Shown: piece after piece, positions 1 to 12,921 of the stretch
Layout of the letters: each line of letters opens with the position of its first letter
Numbering within the stretch: position 1 is the first letter of the stretch
Source of the DNA: Apostichopus japonicus
Taxonomy: Eukaryota; Echinodermata; Holothuroidea; Aspidochirotida; Stichopodidae
Assembly (NCBI RefSeq): GCF_037975245.1
Contig: NC_092579.1
Span: forward strand, 30,033,666-30,097,665
Length of the DNA stretch: 64,000 bases
Direction of reading: 5' to 3'
Position numbers and translations under genes: made by a program
The notes under the pieces: model-generated
The model's input: the letters and a program-made list of their open reading frames with translations, nothing else
Told to the model about the DNA's origin: nothing
Database searches by the model: none

Positions 1-289
1 CACCAAAGGTCAATTAATGATAAAAAACTAGTATTTTTGTGATAACTTGAGAACGAACTGTCCGTTAAGGTTGGGAGTTGCTTCAATGTAATCCATTTGT
101 CAACCCGCATCTGGGTGACCCTTGACCTCAATTTGACCTCTGGTGACCGTTTCGTGTATTGGGGATTTTTACAGTTTCGATGCTATTTTCTAATGTCAAA
201 GGTGCCTTCTGATCATAAATGTCAATAGGTTGACCCCAATGTGACCTTCGTGTGCGAAGTTATACGAGTTCAAAGTTAAATAATATTAA

Positions 290-737
290 TGAGGTCACAG
301 GTCAAACGTGAAAAACTCCCAAGTTGCAATAACTTAGCTACTATTTATTGGAATTTCGTCAAACTTGGTATGATGATATTGGTAGATAGTCTCCACACAC
401 TGATGTGTGTTGCAATTGATATCATGCATGTTTTTAAGGGGGGGGGGGGGGGGCTAGCATTATTTCGTTATGAAAAGTTTGTATGCACAATAACTCAACG
501 AGGGAATGACCAATCATTACCATACTTGGTGAGTGGGTGGCCCATAGTAAGTAGATTATCCCTGTTGATGTTGGTGCTCATTTCATGAATATTAATGAGA
601 TCATGGGGTCAAACGTGAAATACTCCAAATTGCAATTACTTGGCTACTATTACTAGTCGGAATTTCGTCAAACTTGGTATGATGATAATGGTAGATAGTC
701 TTCACACACTGATGTGTGTTGCAATTGATATCAGGGC
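290..737. repeat. two direct copies of a ~305-bp repeat
   Basis: The stretch around 296-435 (GGTCAAACGTGAAA, then TCGTCAAACTTGGTATGATG, then CACACTGATGTGTGTTGCAA) is repeated with few changes at about 600-735, an offset of roughly 305 bases. A poly-G run at 438-453 interrupts the first copy. Looser relatives with the same TTGACCT/GGTCAAA flavour occur near 34.2 kb and 45.8 kb. No coding signal is seen; a 99-codon open frame across the poly-G run is fortuitous. Confidence 0.75.
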
Positions 738-2320
738 TTAGCATTACTTTGGCAACAAAAGTTTGTGAGCATAAATTACTGTTGTTGTATTAGGGCTTTG
801 TTATAAATTTCCCTATGAATGGAACTAATGAACAGCAGCAAGGAACCATGAAATGCTTTCATTCTGGTTAATTTTGGGGAGAACATGAATCGCCCATTAA
901 CCTTAAATAAATATAAAGAAAATGCATTTCTTTTCCAAATGCTGAAAAAAATAGCCATCTTAATGAGCACTCGATCCAAAACTTTTTTGGATTTAATACA
1001 AACCAATGACCTAGTTTTACAAACTCATTGTAATTAGTGACCATTTAGCAGTACATGTAATGATCCAGCAATGAGTAATGTCATAGACCCATTGAAATTA
1101 GTGACCATTTAGCAGTACGTGTAATTATCCAGCAATGAGCTATTTAATAGACCCCATTGTAATGAGTTACCATTTAGCAGTATGTGTTTTCTATTTTCTA
1201 TTATCTATTGTTGTTACATTGCAAGACAATATTACAACTGTATTATTCATTATGAGAATTGAATTCATGTTATTGATCCACTAACCAAGCTCTGCCTGTA
1301 TGAATTTCAATATGTTGAACAATCAATATGTTTTGTGCACATTGGGACAATCAATATTAACTTTTGCATATGAACCTCATTTTCATCTTTCTTTCTTCAA
1401 ATATTTTCAATAGTTTCAAATCAATAATCCAGCTTTTTGCCTGCAAATGGTCCAATAGTGTGATACAAACTTTTCTTGCAAAGCAAGTACTGCAAAAGCA
1501 AATACCAAAGAAGCAGCTTGTGTCTCCAACATGGCTAAAAACTCATTGGATATATTTCCCTTGATGTTATTGATCAAACTTTTTTGTTGCCAATTAATTT
1601 ATAAGAAGTATTTGAAATTTCCTGATACAGAAAAAAAAAGAGTTGGAACACAAACACTGATCAAATTTACTTTGCCATCAACTATATCAGAGTAACTGTG
1701 GTAAATATGCTAATGGCCGTCACAATGTGACAACGAACAACATCTCACCTTTAAATAACAGACCTGGTGTCATCCCATGACAAAATAGTTAACGAGAATT
1801 ACCATTAATGTATATCAGTTGGAATTTAGGTTCACTTACTTAGGTACACTTACTTAATCAAAACTGTTTCAAACTGTATAAATGACAATTAACTCTACAG
1901 GGTGACAAATATTTGTAAATAGATCATTTCTTAACAAGACTGCAATTCTACGATGATTGGATGAGTACTGTCCTGAACAAACTAAACGTAGGTAAATGCC
2001 ATGCTATGTATAATCCATTTTGAATCTGTTATGGATTCCAATCGTTCCAAGAATCCAGTGTTTGATAGGGGAACCATGCAACCCATATAATCCATTCTCT
2101 TCTTCACCAGGAAACACCGGCTAACATGAAACATTCTCAATCACATTCTTTAGGATTCACGTTATCGGCGGCCATATTTCTGGGATGTTTCCTGAGCAAA
2201 CATTGGCAATAGATTTGTAAAGATGGTGGCTTTTCACCTCTGTACCCTTGAGTTGTATCAAACTGAATCTCACACTATTGGATGTTGAAATAATTGTATT
2301 TTTTACAAAGAGATTACATT
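738..2320. other. gene-free flank 3' of the kinase pseudogene
   Basis: No recognisable gene. A short tandem repeat of ~64 bp (about three units, 1024-1187, core CCATTTAGCAGTA) is the only internal structure I see. The rest is AT-rich sequence downstream of the minus-strand kinase stop codon and may include its 3' UTR. Confidence 0.5.
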
Positions 2321-2462
2321 CTATTTAAATATTTTATGTATCTTCTTCATCGCTGTCTTGATTTCTGAAAAGTTTGGTCTGTCCTCTGGTTCTTTCCTCC
2401 AGCAGGCCTGGATCCATTCCCAGACAGCACCTGGACATTCCGGAGGCTGGTTCATCCGAAGC
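2321..2462 (-). pseudogene. kinase exon 7 (last): C-lobe end and stop
   Basis: Reads (G/K)LRMNQPPECPGAVWEW, then IQACWRKEPEDRPNFSEI, then a basic tail ending KKIHKIFK and TAG at 2321-2323. This is kinase subdomain XI with its invariant Arg (EDRPNF). The acceptor is a pyrimidine tract ending CAG at 2463-2465. The first base completes the codon begun by exon 6, so phases agree. This exon itself is intact; the domain ends a few residues after subdomain XI, as is usual for Fes/Fer. Confidence 0.85.
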
Positions 2463-2465
2463 CTG

Positions 2466-2996
2466 AAATTGAGGGGAAGATAGGCTTATAACCATGACAA
2501 CGACAAACTGGCATCTAACGGTCGCTATGGTAGTGGTCAATAACGAGACATTTTAGGCATATTTCCAAGAATGTCAGACTTTTTTCTACATCATTTGTAT
2601 CATTCATATATATATGTAACTAGCAGTAGTTAGTGTATCTAACGTAAATTAAGGTGGCATTTTTCTTGAGGACGAAAATAAGGAAGCAGTTACAGCTTTA
2701 CAAAAATTAACCCCCCCTCCACTCCCCCAAAGAATAATTCATTAACTGTCTGGTACAGCTTTGGAAACCCTCTATTATACCTACTGTGGCTTTCTTGTGT
2801 AACTATAGTAACCAACTGAGGACCACCTGGTGTAACTTTTGTTATCTATTATATATCATCTTTTAGTTGTAATTTGAATTGTATACAGTGAGTACTATTA
2901 TTTTCCAGTTCATCTGGCCAATATTCTTATTTTCCTTAAAGGGGGGAGGGTAAGGTTAAGGTGACTTCATATTCCTCTCTCATTGTTTTTCAGTAC
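2466..2996 (-). other. last intron of the kinase pseudogene
   Basis: 531-bp intron, GT at its 5' side on the minus strand (2996-2995) and a pyrimidine-rich acceptor at 2463-2490. Contains a TTAAGGTGGCAT string at 2651 and a short G-rich run at 2941-2949, nothing coding. Confidence 0.55.
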
Positions 2997-3202
<206 letters not shown>

Positions 3203-3639
3203 CTAAAAAACATATTTATATATATATATATATTTTATTATATATGCAATCAATTTAATATGTATCTGAACAAGATTTGAATGCTAGTACCTGTCTGTTA
3301 ATGTTTCATGCTACGATGTTAGCTAGGGGCAAATTTTTTACGGATTTTGACTGGTTGTCCATCTGACAACCCGGCCTAATAGTTGATATGTCGAGAAAAT
3401 TATAAAAATATCAAAATAAGAATCACTAATATATCACTTTAGGAGAGATTGATTAGACCATTAAAACTGATTGGTTGGAATTAAACAGGACTAGATCTGA
3501 GCCTTATGATGTTTTGATTTATATATTTGATTATTGATTCCTAGAGCTACAGTATGATGTGTCAACTGTTTTTAACAAGTAATTCTTATTTTTCAAATTG
3601 GGGGCCTGGGGGGGGGGGGTGATGTGGGGTGGGGGGTGA

Positions 3640-6600
3640 TGTGGGGTGGGGAAATACATTATCAATGAATTTGGACAAAAAATAGCTAAGATGCCAATCA
3701 GGATGCTCATTATGGATTCCAAGGGCTCAGGTAAACTCTTCAATGAAGTGGCAGGGTTTGGGATTGAAAGTGTTTCACATAATAAAACGATTTTCAAAAT
3801 GTTTCCTTGTCTTTTATTTCAAATTGTGAATGTTCTGATTTTGGCCAAAAATGAGAAATAAAATCTTAATGCTTTGGCCAGACAAAATCATTAAATTTTG
3901 AAAGAAAAAAAAAATGTTCTCAAATGCCAGTCAGGATGCTCATTATGGATTCCAAGAGCTCGGGTATACTCTTCAATGAAGGTAAGTGTCGGTCTATGGA
4001 ACACTAATAAAATGATTTTCAAATGTGTCTTTGTACTTTCTTTAAATTGAGGACGAATAATCTCATTATAGCTTAATAAGAAGGACACCCTCTATACAGT
4101 GTAGAAAAAACTTTAAAAAATGGCCAAAAAAAGAAGAGAATTGATAAGGCTATAAGCCATACAAAATCCCAAAAATTTTGACCAAAAAAAAAAAGTTCTC
4201 AAATGCCAGTCGGGATGCTCATTATGGATACCCAGAGCCCAGATATGCTTCTCTCTGAAGTTAAAAGTGGTAGCCTATGGAATTTTTAGCCTATTAAAAT
4301 GATTCTCAAAATGTTTCATTATAAATTCCCTCAAATTGAGAATGAATAATATCACTGTTGCTTTATAAGAAGGACACCCTCTATCTAATGCATATGCATG
4401 GCAAGAACTATAAAGGTCATGATTTTGGCCAACAAAAAAAAAAACTCCTTAGGCTATATAGCCATACAAATTCATTAAATTTGGACCAAAAAAAAAAAGT
4501 TCTCAAATGCCAGTCAGGATGCTCATTATAGATACCAAGGGCCCAGATATGCTTCTCTCTGAAGTTAAAAGTGGTAGCCTATGGAATTTTTAGCCTATTA
4601 AAATGATTCTCAAAATGTTTCATTATAAATTCCCTCAAATTGAGAATGAATAATATCACTGTTGCTTTATAAGAAGGACACCCTCTATCTAATGCATATG
4701 CATGGCAAGAACTATAAAGGTCATGATTTTGGCCAAAAAAAATAAACTCATAAGGCTATAGCCATACAAAATCATTAAATTTTGGAAACAAAAAAAAGTT
4801 CTCAAATGCCAGTCGGGATGCTCATTATGGATTCCCAGTGCCCAGATATGCTTCTCTCTGAAGTTAAAAGTGGTAGTTTGTGGAATCTTTAGCCTATTAA
4901 AATGATTCTCAAAATGTTTCATAAATTCTCTCAAATTGAGAATGAATAATATCATTGTTGCTTAATAAGAAGGACACCCTCCATCCAATGCATGTGTGGA
5001 AAGAACTAAAAGGGTCATGATTTTTACCCCCCCCCTCCCCAAAGTAAGGCTTTGGCCATACAAACTCAATAAATTCAGACAACAAAAGTTCTCAATGCCA
5101 GTCAGGATGCTCATTATGGATACCCAGAGCCCAGATATGCTTCTCTCTGAAGTTAAAAGTGGTAGCATATGGAATTTTTAGCATATTAAAATGATTCTCA
5201 AAATGTTTCATTATAAATTCTCTCAAATTGAGAATGAATAATATCATTGTTGCTTAATCAGAAGGACACCCTCCATCCAATGCATATGTGTGGAAAGAAC
5301 TAAAAGGGTCGTGATTTTCACCCCCCTCCCCTTTGTAAGGCTTTGGCCATACAAACTCAATAAATTCAGACAAAAAAAAGTTCTCAATGCCAGTCGGGAT
5401 GCCAAGAGCCCAGATATGCTTCTCTCTGAAGTTATAAGTGGTAGTTTATGGAATTTTTAGCATATTAAAATGATTCTCAAAATGTTTCATAATAAATTCT
5501 CTCAAATTGAGAATAATATCATTGTTGCTTAATAAGAACGACACCCTGTATCTAATGCACATGTGTGGAAAGAATTAAATAGGTCATGATGTGGGCCATA
5601 TGGCTGCAAATTTAGTGAATTTGGAAAACGAAAGTTCTCAATTGACAGTCAGGATGCTCCCTATGTTTTCATACAGAGCTCAGAAATATGCTTTACTATG
5701 CAGTTTCTATGTTTTTTAGAATTTCTTTCAAGGTGGGAATGGTTCTTCTCATTCCATCTATTTTTGTAAAATTAAATGAAATTAGAAAATCAGAAATTTG
5801 CTTTTCTATCCAGATAAAAGTGGTAGTCTATGGAATTTTAAGCCTCATGATATCATAACAATTTTCAAAGTGTTTTAGAATAACCTTCTTTTAACCTGGG
5901 AATGAATAATACATTATTACATAATTCAAAAAGACACCCTCCATCCTATGCATATACTTAAAAGGTCATGATTATGGTAAAATATAGAGTTATTTTTAAA
6001 GGGTTAAAAATTCCCAATAAACCACTTTAAACTGATCCTAGACAAGCATGTCTGGTAACTCATAATGAGCATTCTATCTGACATTTGAAAGGGTTTTTTT
6101 TTATCGACTGAATTTAGGGTTCTATTTATTATTGTTTAGCATTGGGTGTTTATTACTATATGTTTTAGGCTTTTACAATAATTGTCTTACTGTACTATTG
6201 TTTCTCATACTTATTTATATTTATAAACATAGACTATGATTTAATCTTTTGTGCATTTTGTTAAGTTTTTAAAATTATTTTACTATTTACATACTTCTGA
6301 AGTTGTTTTGGACTGTATGCGTTCAGGTTGTATATTTTTATTATCGTTTAGTACAAGTGTTTTTTATATTGTTGGGCTTTTACATTTTATGCCTTATTGG
6401 TTCTATACATTTAATATTTAGGTTTTTGTTACTATTTGTTTTTAGGGTTTACATTTGCAAAGCGCTTTGAGCAGTGTTGCTGATTATGCGCTTAAAATAT
6501 TACTTATTATTATTAATATTATTGACTGATGATTTTTTTGTCTTAGCTTTTTAATTCTTTCCAAAACTATGGTTAGGATGGAAGTTGTCCTACTGCATTA

Positions 6601-9600
6601 AGCTCAAATAATATGCTACATTCTGAATTTGAAAGGAAGTGAAATGAAACATTCTGATAATTATTTTAATATTAAGAGGTTTAAACAGTCCATAGACTTC
6701 AACTATTAGTTTCAGTATAAAGCATATTTCTGAGCTCTGGGAATTTATAATGAGCATCCTGACTGGCATTTGAGTACCTTTGTTGATTTTTGCATGGCTG
6801 AAACCTAATGATTTTTTTGTGGCAAATCATGTCTTCCTGTTTTTTCCACAAGCAACAATGATATAATAAATTCCTAATTTGAAAGAAGTTATAACAAAAC
6901 ATTTTAAAAATCATTTTAATATTTAGCGGCTCTAAGTTCCATAGACTAACTATTTAACTTGGAATCCATAATGAACATCCTGACTGGCATTTGAGAACCT
7001 TCTATTTTTTTGGTCCATATTTAACAGTTTTGTAGGCTGAAACCTTATAATTTTGTTTTATTTTTGGCCAAAAAAATGACCTTTTAAGTTGAGGGTATCC
7101 TTCTGAATTAAGCAACAATTATATCAATTCCTAATTTGAAAGAAGTTATAATAAAACATTTTAAAAAATCATTTTAATATTTAGAGGCTTTTGGTTCCAT
7201 AGACTAACACTTTAACATCAGAACTTTCTATTTTTGTTTGTCCAACTTTAACAGTTTTGTTACTCTAAAACCATAAAATTATTTTAATATTATAAGAGGC
7301 CTAGCTCTGAGAATCCATAATGAGCATCCTGACTGGCATTTGAGAAATTGTTATTTGGTCCAAATTAAATAAGTTTGTAAAATTAAATTTAAGTTAAATT
7401 TAAATTAACTAAGTTATGATTTTCTTTAGCTAAACCATGACCTTTATAAGTATTTCCACAATGATGCATAGGATGGTGTGTGTCTTTCTGAATTAAGCAA
7501 CAATCATATAATACAATCCAAATTTGAAAGAAATTATTATGACAAATTTTGAAAATCATTTTATGCACATTTCTGAGCTTTGAGATGCCATTATGAGTAT
7601 CCTTACTTCTGTCCAAATTGAATGATTTTTGATAATATTTGAAAACAATCATGACCTTTTATGGCCTTTCCAAAATTACGCATAGGGTGGAGGGTGTCCT
7701 ACAGCAAAAAGCAACAATGGCATTTGAAAACTTCTGCCAAATTGAAAGTTTTGTAGGGCCATATATAGCCTATGACTTTTTTTTTAATTCTTTAGCAAAA
7801 ATCATGACTGTTTTAGTTCTTTCCAAAATTATGCATAGAATGTCTTTTATTCTCAATTATCAGGTCTGGATGCTCTTTATGGATTCCTAGAGCCCTGGTT
7901 TGCATTTGTTTAGTGGAAGTCCCTAATTATCAAAATGATTTCATATAACACAAAATCATTCAATTTAGATTCTCAGCATCAAGAATTTTATGCTTTTCTC
8001 TGAAGCTAAAAGTGGCATGTTAAGAGGGTTAAAACTCCATTTTTTGCTGTGGCTAAAATTCTGACCTTTTTTTAATTCTTTCTAATATTATACCTAGATT
8101 GGAAGTTGTCATTCTGATTTAAAGTTATTATTACTTCTGAATTATTACTTCTGACTTATTACGTCTGAGTACTTATTACTTCTGAGTTATTATTACTTCT
8201 GAATTAAGTAATATAATCAGTTCCCACATTGATAAAAGTTATAGCAATTTTGTGTAAAATCACTTAATTTTTAGAGGGTAAAACTTCTAAAGACTACCAC
8301 CTTAAACTCCATTTTTTTTTCTGTGGCTACAATCGTGACCTATTTTTAATTCTTTCTAATATTATACCTAGATTGAAAGTTGTCATTCTGAATTAAGTTA
8401 GATGAATATGATCTGTTACTACCTTGAAAGAGGTTATAGACATTTTTGGGGGAAAATCACTTTAATGTTTAGAAGGTTAACTTTCAGAGAAAAGAACATT
8501 TCTGGGCTCTGGGAATCTATTTTAGAACTTTCATATTTTGTCCAAACTATAATGATATTGTACATGCTTATAAATACCTTATTTTGTTTGCCTTATGATG
8601 ATTTTTAATTATTTGCCAAAATAATGACCTGTTTCTAAAATGATTTGATCCCAATTATTTATTATGTAACGGGCAATAGCCTTGTGATTCAATTTGTTTT
8701 TGGCCACACTCATTTTATCTTTTCATTTTAACTCAATACATGTTTCTGCATTTGAAAACTTTCGTTTTAGTCCAAATTTAATGATTTTGTAAGGCTAAAA
8801 CCTTATGATTTTTTTCATTTTTGGCCAAAGTCATGACCATTTAAGTTTTTTTCCACAATTACACATAAAATGGAGGGTTTCCTTCTGTGTTAGGCAACAA
8901 TGGATACAATCAATTCCAAATTTGAAAGAAGTTATAAGAAAATATGTTAAAAATCATTATAAATATTTAGAGGCTTTAAGTTCCATAGACTAACACTTTT
9001 TACTTCAGAGAAAAGCATATTTCTGGTCTCTGGGAATCCATAATGAGCATCCTGACTGGCATATGAGAACCTTTTTATACTTGTCCCAATTTAGTGTTTT
9101 GTAATGCTAAAACTTGATGATTTTTGTTTTACTTTTTACCAAAATCATGACCTTTTAAGTTGTTCCACAAATATATGCATATGATTTAGGGTGTCCTCCT
9201 AAATTCAGCAACAATGATATAATTCATTCCCAATGTAATAGAAGTTATGAAAAACATTTTGAAAATCATTTTAATAAGCATAAAAATCCATACATTACCA
9301 CTTTTAACCTTCAGAGAAAAGTATGTTTCCAAGCTCGGAGAATCAGTAATGAGCATCCTGACTGGCATTTGAGAACATTTTGTTTGTTCAAGTTAATTGA
9401 TTTAGTAAGACTATTCATATCGCCTTACGAATTTTTAAATTTTCCACCAAAACAAAATATCATGACCATTTTCATTCTTTCCACAATGATGCGTAAGAGA
9501 CAAAGGCTGTCCCTCCTAAAGTAAGCAACAATGATATAATACATTCCCAATGTGAAAGAAGTAATTATGAAACATTTTGAAAATCATTTTAATAAGCAAA

Positions 9601-12420
9601 AAAATCCATACACTACCACTTTTAACTTCAGAGAATAACATATTTTTGAGCTCTGGAAATCCATAATGAGCATCCTTACTGGCATTTGAGAACTTTTTTT
9701 TTGTCCAAAATTTAACAGTTTTGTAAGGCCTTGTAAGCCTTACAAGTTTTTTTTTTGGCCGCCAAAATCATGACCTTTAAGTTTTTCCACAATAATGCAT
9801 AGGATGGCGGTGTCCTTCTGTATAAAGCAACAATGATATAATACATTCCCAGTAATTATGAAACATTTTGAAAATCATTTAATAAGCGTAAAAATCCATA
9901 CACTACCACTTTTAACTTCAGAGAAAAGTATGTTTCCAAGCTCTGGTTCCGTCATGGGCATCCTGAGTGGCATTGGAGAACTTGTTGAGTTTTTGGCCCC
10001 AATTTAGATATCATGAACAGTTTAATTCTTTCCACGGTGATGCATTAGATGAAAGGTGTCCTTCTGAAGGAAGCAATATGATATAAAACATTCCCAATGT
10101 GAAAGGAATTTTTAGAAACATTTTGAAAATCATTTTAATAAGCATAAAAATCCATACACTACCACTTTAACTTCAGAGAATAGCATATTTTTGAGCTCTT
10201 AGAATCCATAATGAGCATCCTGACTGGCATTTGAGAACTTTTTTTTTGTCCAAAATTTAACAGTTTTGTAAGGCCTTGTGTAAACCTTACAAGTTTTTTT
10301 TTTCTTTGGCGGCCAAAATCATGACCTTTAAGTTTTTTCCACAATAATGCATAGGATGGAGGTCGTCCTTCTGTATAAAGCAACAATGATATTATACATT
10401 CCCAATGTGAAAGAAGTTATAATGAAACATTTTGAAAATCATTTCAATAAGCATAAAAATCCATAGACTAAACACATTTTAACTTCAAAAAGAAGCATAT
10501 TTCTGAGCTCTGGGAATCCATAATGAGCATCCTGACTGGCATTTGAGAACTTTCTCTTTTTGTCCAAAATTTAACAGTTTTGTAAGGCTAACACCTAACA
10601 AGTTTTTTTTTGTGGCCAAAATCATGACCTTTTTAGTTCTTTCCACACATATGCATTAGATAGAGGGTGTCCTTCTGAATTAAGCAACAATAATATCATA
10701 CATTCCCAATGTGAAAGAAGTTATAATGAAACATTTTAAAAATCATTTCAATAAGCATAATAATCCATAGAATAACACATTTTAACTTCAGAGAGAAGCA
10801 TATTTCTGAGCTCTGTGAATCTATAATGAGCATCCTGACTGGCATTTGAGAACTTTTTTTTTGGTCCAAATTTAATGAATTTGTATGGCTATAAACCTTA
10901 TGAGTTTTTTTTTGTTGGCCAAAATCATGACCTTTTAAGTTCTTTCTACACATATGCATTAGATAGAGGGTGTCCTTTTGAATTAAGCAACAGTGATATC
11001 ATACATTCCCAATGTGAAAGAAGTTATGATTAAACATTTTGAAAATCATTTTAATAAGCATAAAAATCCATAGACTAACACATTTTAACTTCAGAGAGAA
11101 GCATATTTCTGAGCTCTGGGAATCTATAGTGAGCATCCTGACTGGCATTTGAGAACTTTCTACTTTTGTTTGTCCAAATTTAACAATTTTGTAGTGCTAA
11201 AACCTTACAATTTTTTTGCCAAAAATCATGACCTTTTTAAGTTTACCAACAATTATACATTAGATAGAAGGTGTCCTTCTGAATTAAGCAACAATGATAT
11301 CACCAATTCCTAATTTGAAAGAAGTTATAATAAAACATTTTGAAAATCATTTCAATAAGCATAAAAATCCATAGACTAAACACATTTTAACTTCAAAAAG
11401 AAGCATATTTCTGAGCTCTGGGAATCCATAATGAGCATCCTGACTGGCATTTGAGAACTTTCTTTTTTTGTCCAAATTTTAACAATTTTGTAGGGCTAAA
11501 ACCTTATAATTTTGTTTAATTTTTTGCCAAAAATCATGACCATTTTAAGTTTTACCACAATGATACATAAGTTAGAGGGTGTCCTTCTAAATCAAGCAAC
11601 AATGATATAATCAATTCCTAATTTAAAAGAAGTTATAACAAAACATTTTAAAAATCATGCTTTAAGTTCCATAGACTAACACATTTCAGAAGAAAAGCAT
11701 ATTTCTGAGCTCTAGGAATCCATAATGAGCATCCTGACTGGCATTTGAGAACTTTCTATATCTGTTTGTTCAAATTTAACAATTTTGTAAGGCTAAAACC
11801 TTATAATTATGTTTTAATTTTTGCCAATACTATTGACCTTTTAGGTTTTTCCACAATTATGCATCAGATAGAGGGTGTCCTTCTAAATTAGGCATCAATG
11901 ATATAATCAATTCCAAATTTGAAAGAGATGTAATAAAACATTTTAAAAAACATTTAAATATTTAGAGGCTTTAAGTTCCATAGACTAACACATTTCAGAA
12001 GAAAAGCATATTTCTGAGCTCTAGGAATCCATAATGAGCATCCTGACTGGCATTTGAGAACTTTCTATTTCTGTTTGTCCAAATTTAACAATTTTTTAAG
12101 GCTAAAACCTTATAAATATGTTTTACTTTTTGGGCAAAAATAATGAGGTTCTAAGTTTTTCCACAATAATGCATCAGATAGAGGATGTCTTTCTGAATTA
12201 AGCAACAATGATATAATCAATTCCTAATTTGAATGAAGTTATTACAAAACATTTCAAAATCATTTTAATATTAGCGGCTCTAAGTTCCATAGACTAACAT
12301 TTTAATTTTAGAGAAAAGCATATTTTTGAGCTATGGGAATCCATATTGAGCATTCTGACTGGCATTTGAGAACTTTCTTTCTTGTTTGTCCCAATTTAAC
12401 AATTTAAAGTTAGGTATATC
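3640..12420. repeat. diverged ~300-bp satellite array with an orientation switch
   Basis: A motif reading TGCCAGTCAGGATGCTCATT recurs on the plus strand about every 245-300 bp from 3690 to 5648. From about 6050 to 12370 the same motif recurs mostly in reverse complement (AATGAGCATCCTGACTGGCA), spaced ~300 bp, with a stray forward-like unit near 7860. Each unit also carries TTTTGGCCAAAA-like and AAGAAGGACACCCTC-like blocks and an A- or T-run. The array fills an intron of the kinase pseudogene. Units diverge by many small indels, so it is old. Short open frames here are fortuitous. Its right edge (12289 on) is included in the triplicated block. Confidence 0.85.
6450..6525 (+). repeat. L2/V-SINE-type 3' tail fragment
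   Basis: GCAAAGCGCTTTGAGCAGTG, then a TTATGCGCTT, then AAATATTACTTATTATTATT-like triplets. The paired AAGCGCTTTGAG / GCGCTT pattern followed by short A/T triplets is the usual 3' end of L2-clade LINEs and of SINEs that borrow their tail. It lies at the orientation switch of the surrounding satellite. I cannot define its 5' end. Confidence 0.55.
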
Positions 12421-12921
12421 TGAGCTTTTGAAATCAATATTTTAGCACCCTGACTTAATATATAGTCCTTTTTTAAAAACCTTCCATATAATTATTGTAA
12501 GTCTTTAGTCGTTATGATTTTTTTTCTAGAATCACAAATTTTTTAAATTGTTCCCAAAGTGATGCATAGGATGCCCTGTTGATTATAAAAATGCAAAGGG
12601 TTCAATTAAATTCAGTGTTATTCAAAGCTATATCATAATGTGAGGCTTAATATTTCATAGAACCCCACTTTTAACTCAAGAATAAACCAGACCCTAGTTT
12701 GGGGGGGGGGGGGAATTCCTAGTTTCTAAACTGTTTAATTTTTGCTAAATTTTAAGGTTTCATAACGTGTCATAATTTTTTCAATTTTCAGCAACAAAGC
12801 ACAAATTCCTCTTGCTTAATAAAAAACATGCCATCATTTGATGATGACGTTATATTGCCCCTAATGTTAATTATTATGACCAAAAAAAAATAATAATAAA
12901 AAAAAAAAAAATGGTAATAAT

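Noticed and set aside
2651-2680. TTAAGGTGGCAT string as another copy of the 29.1-kb MITE
   Set aside because: Only the first dozen bases agree and no matching right end was found nearby.
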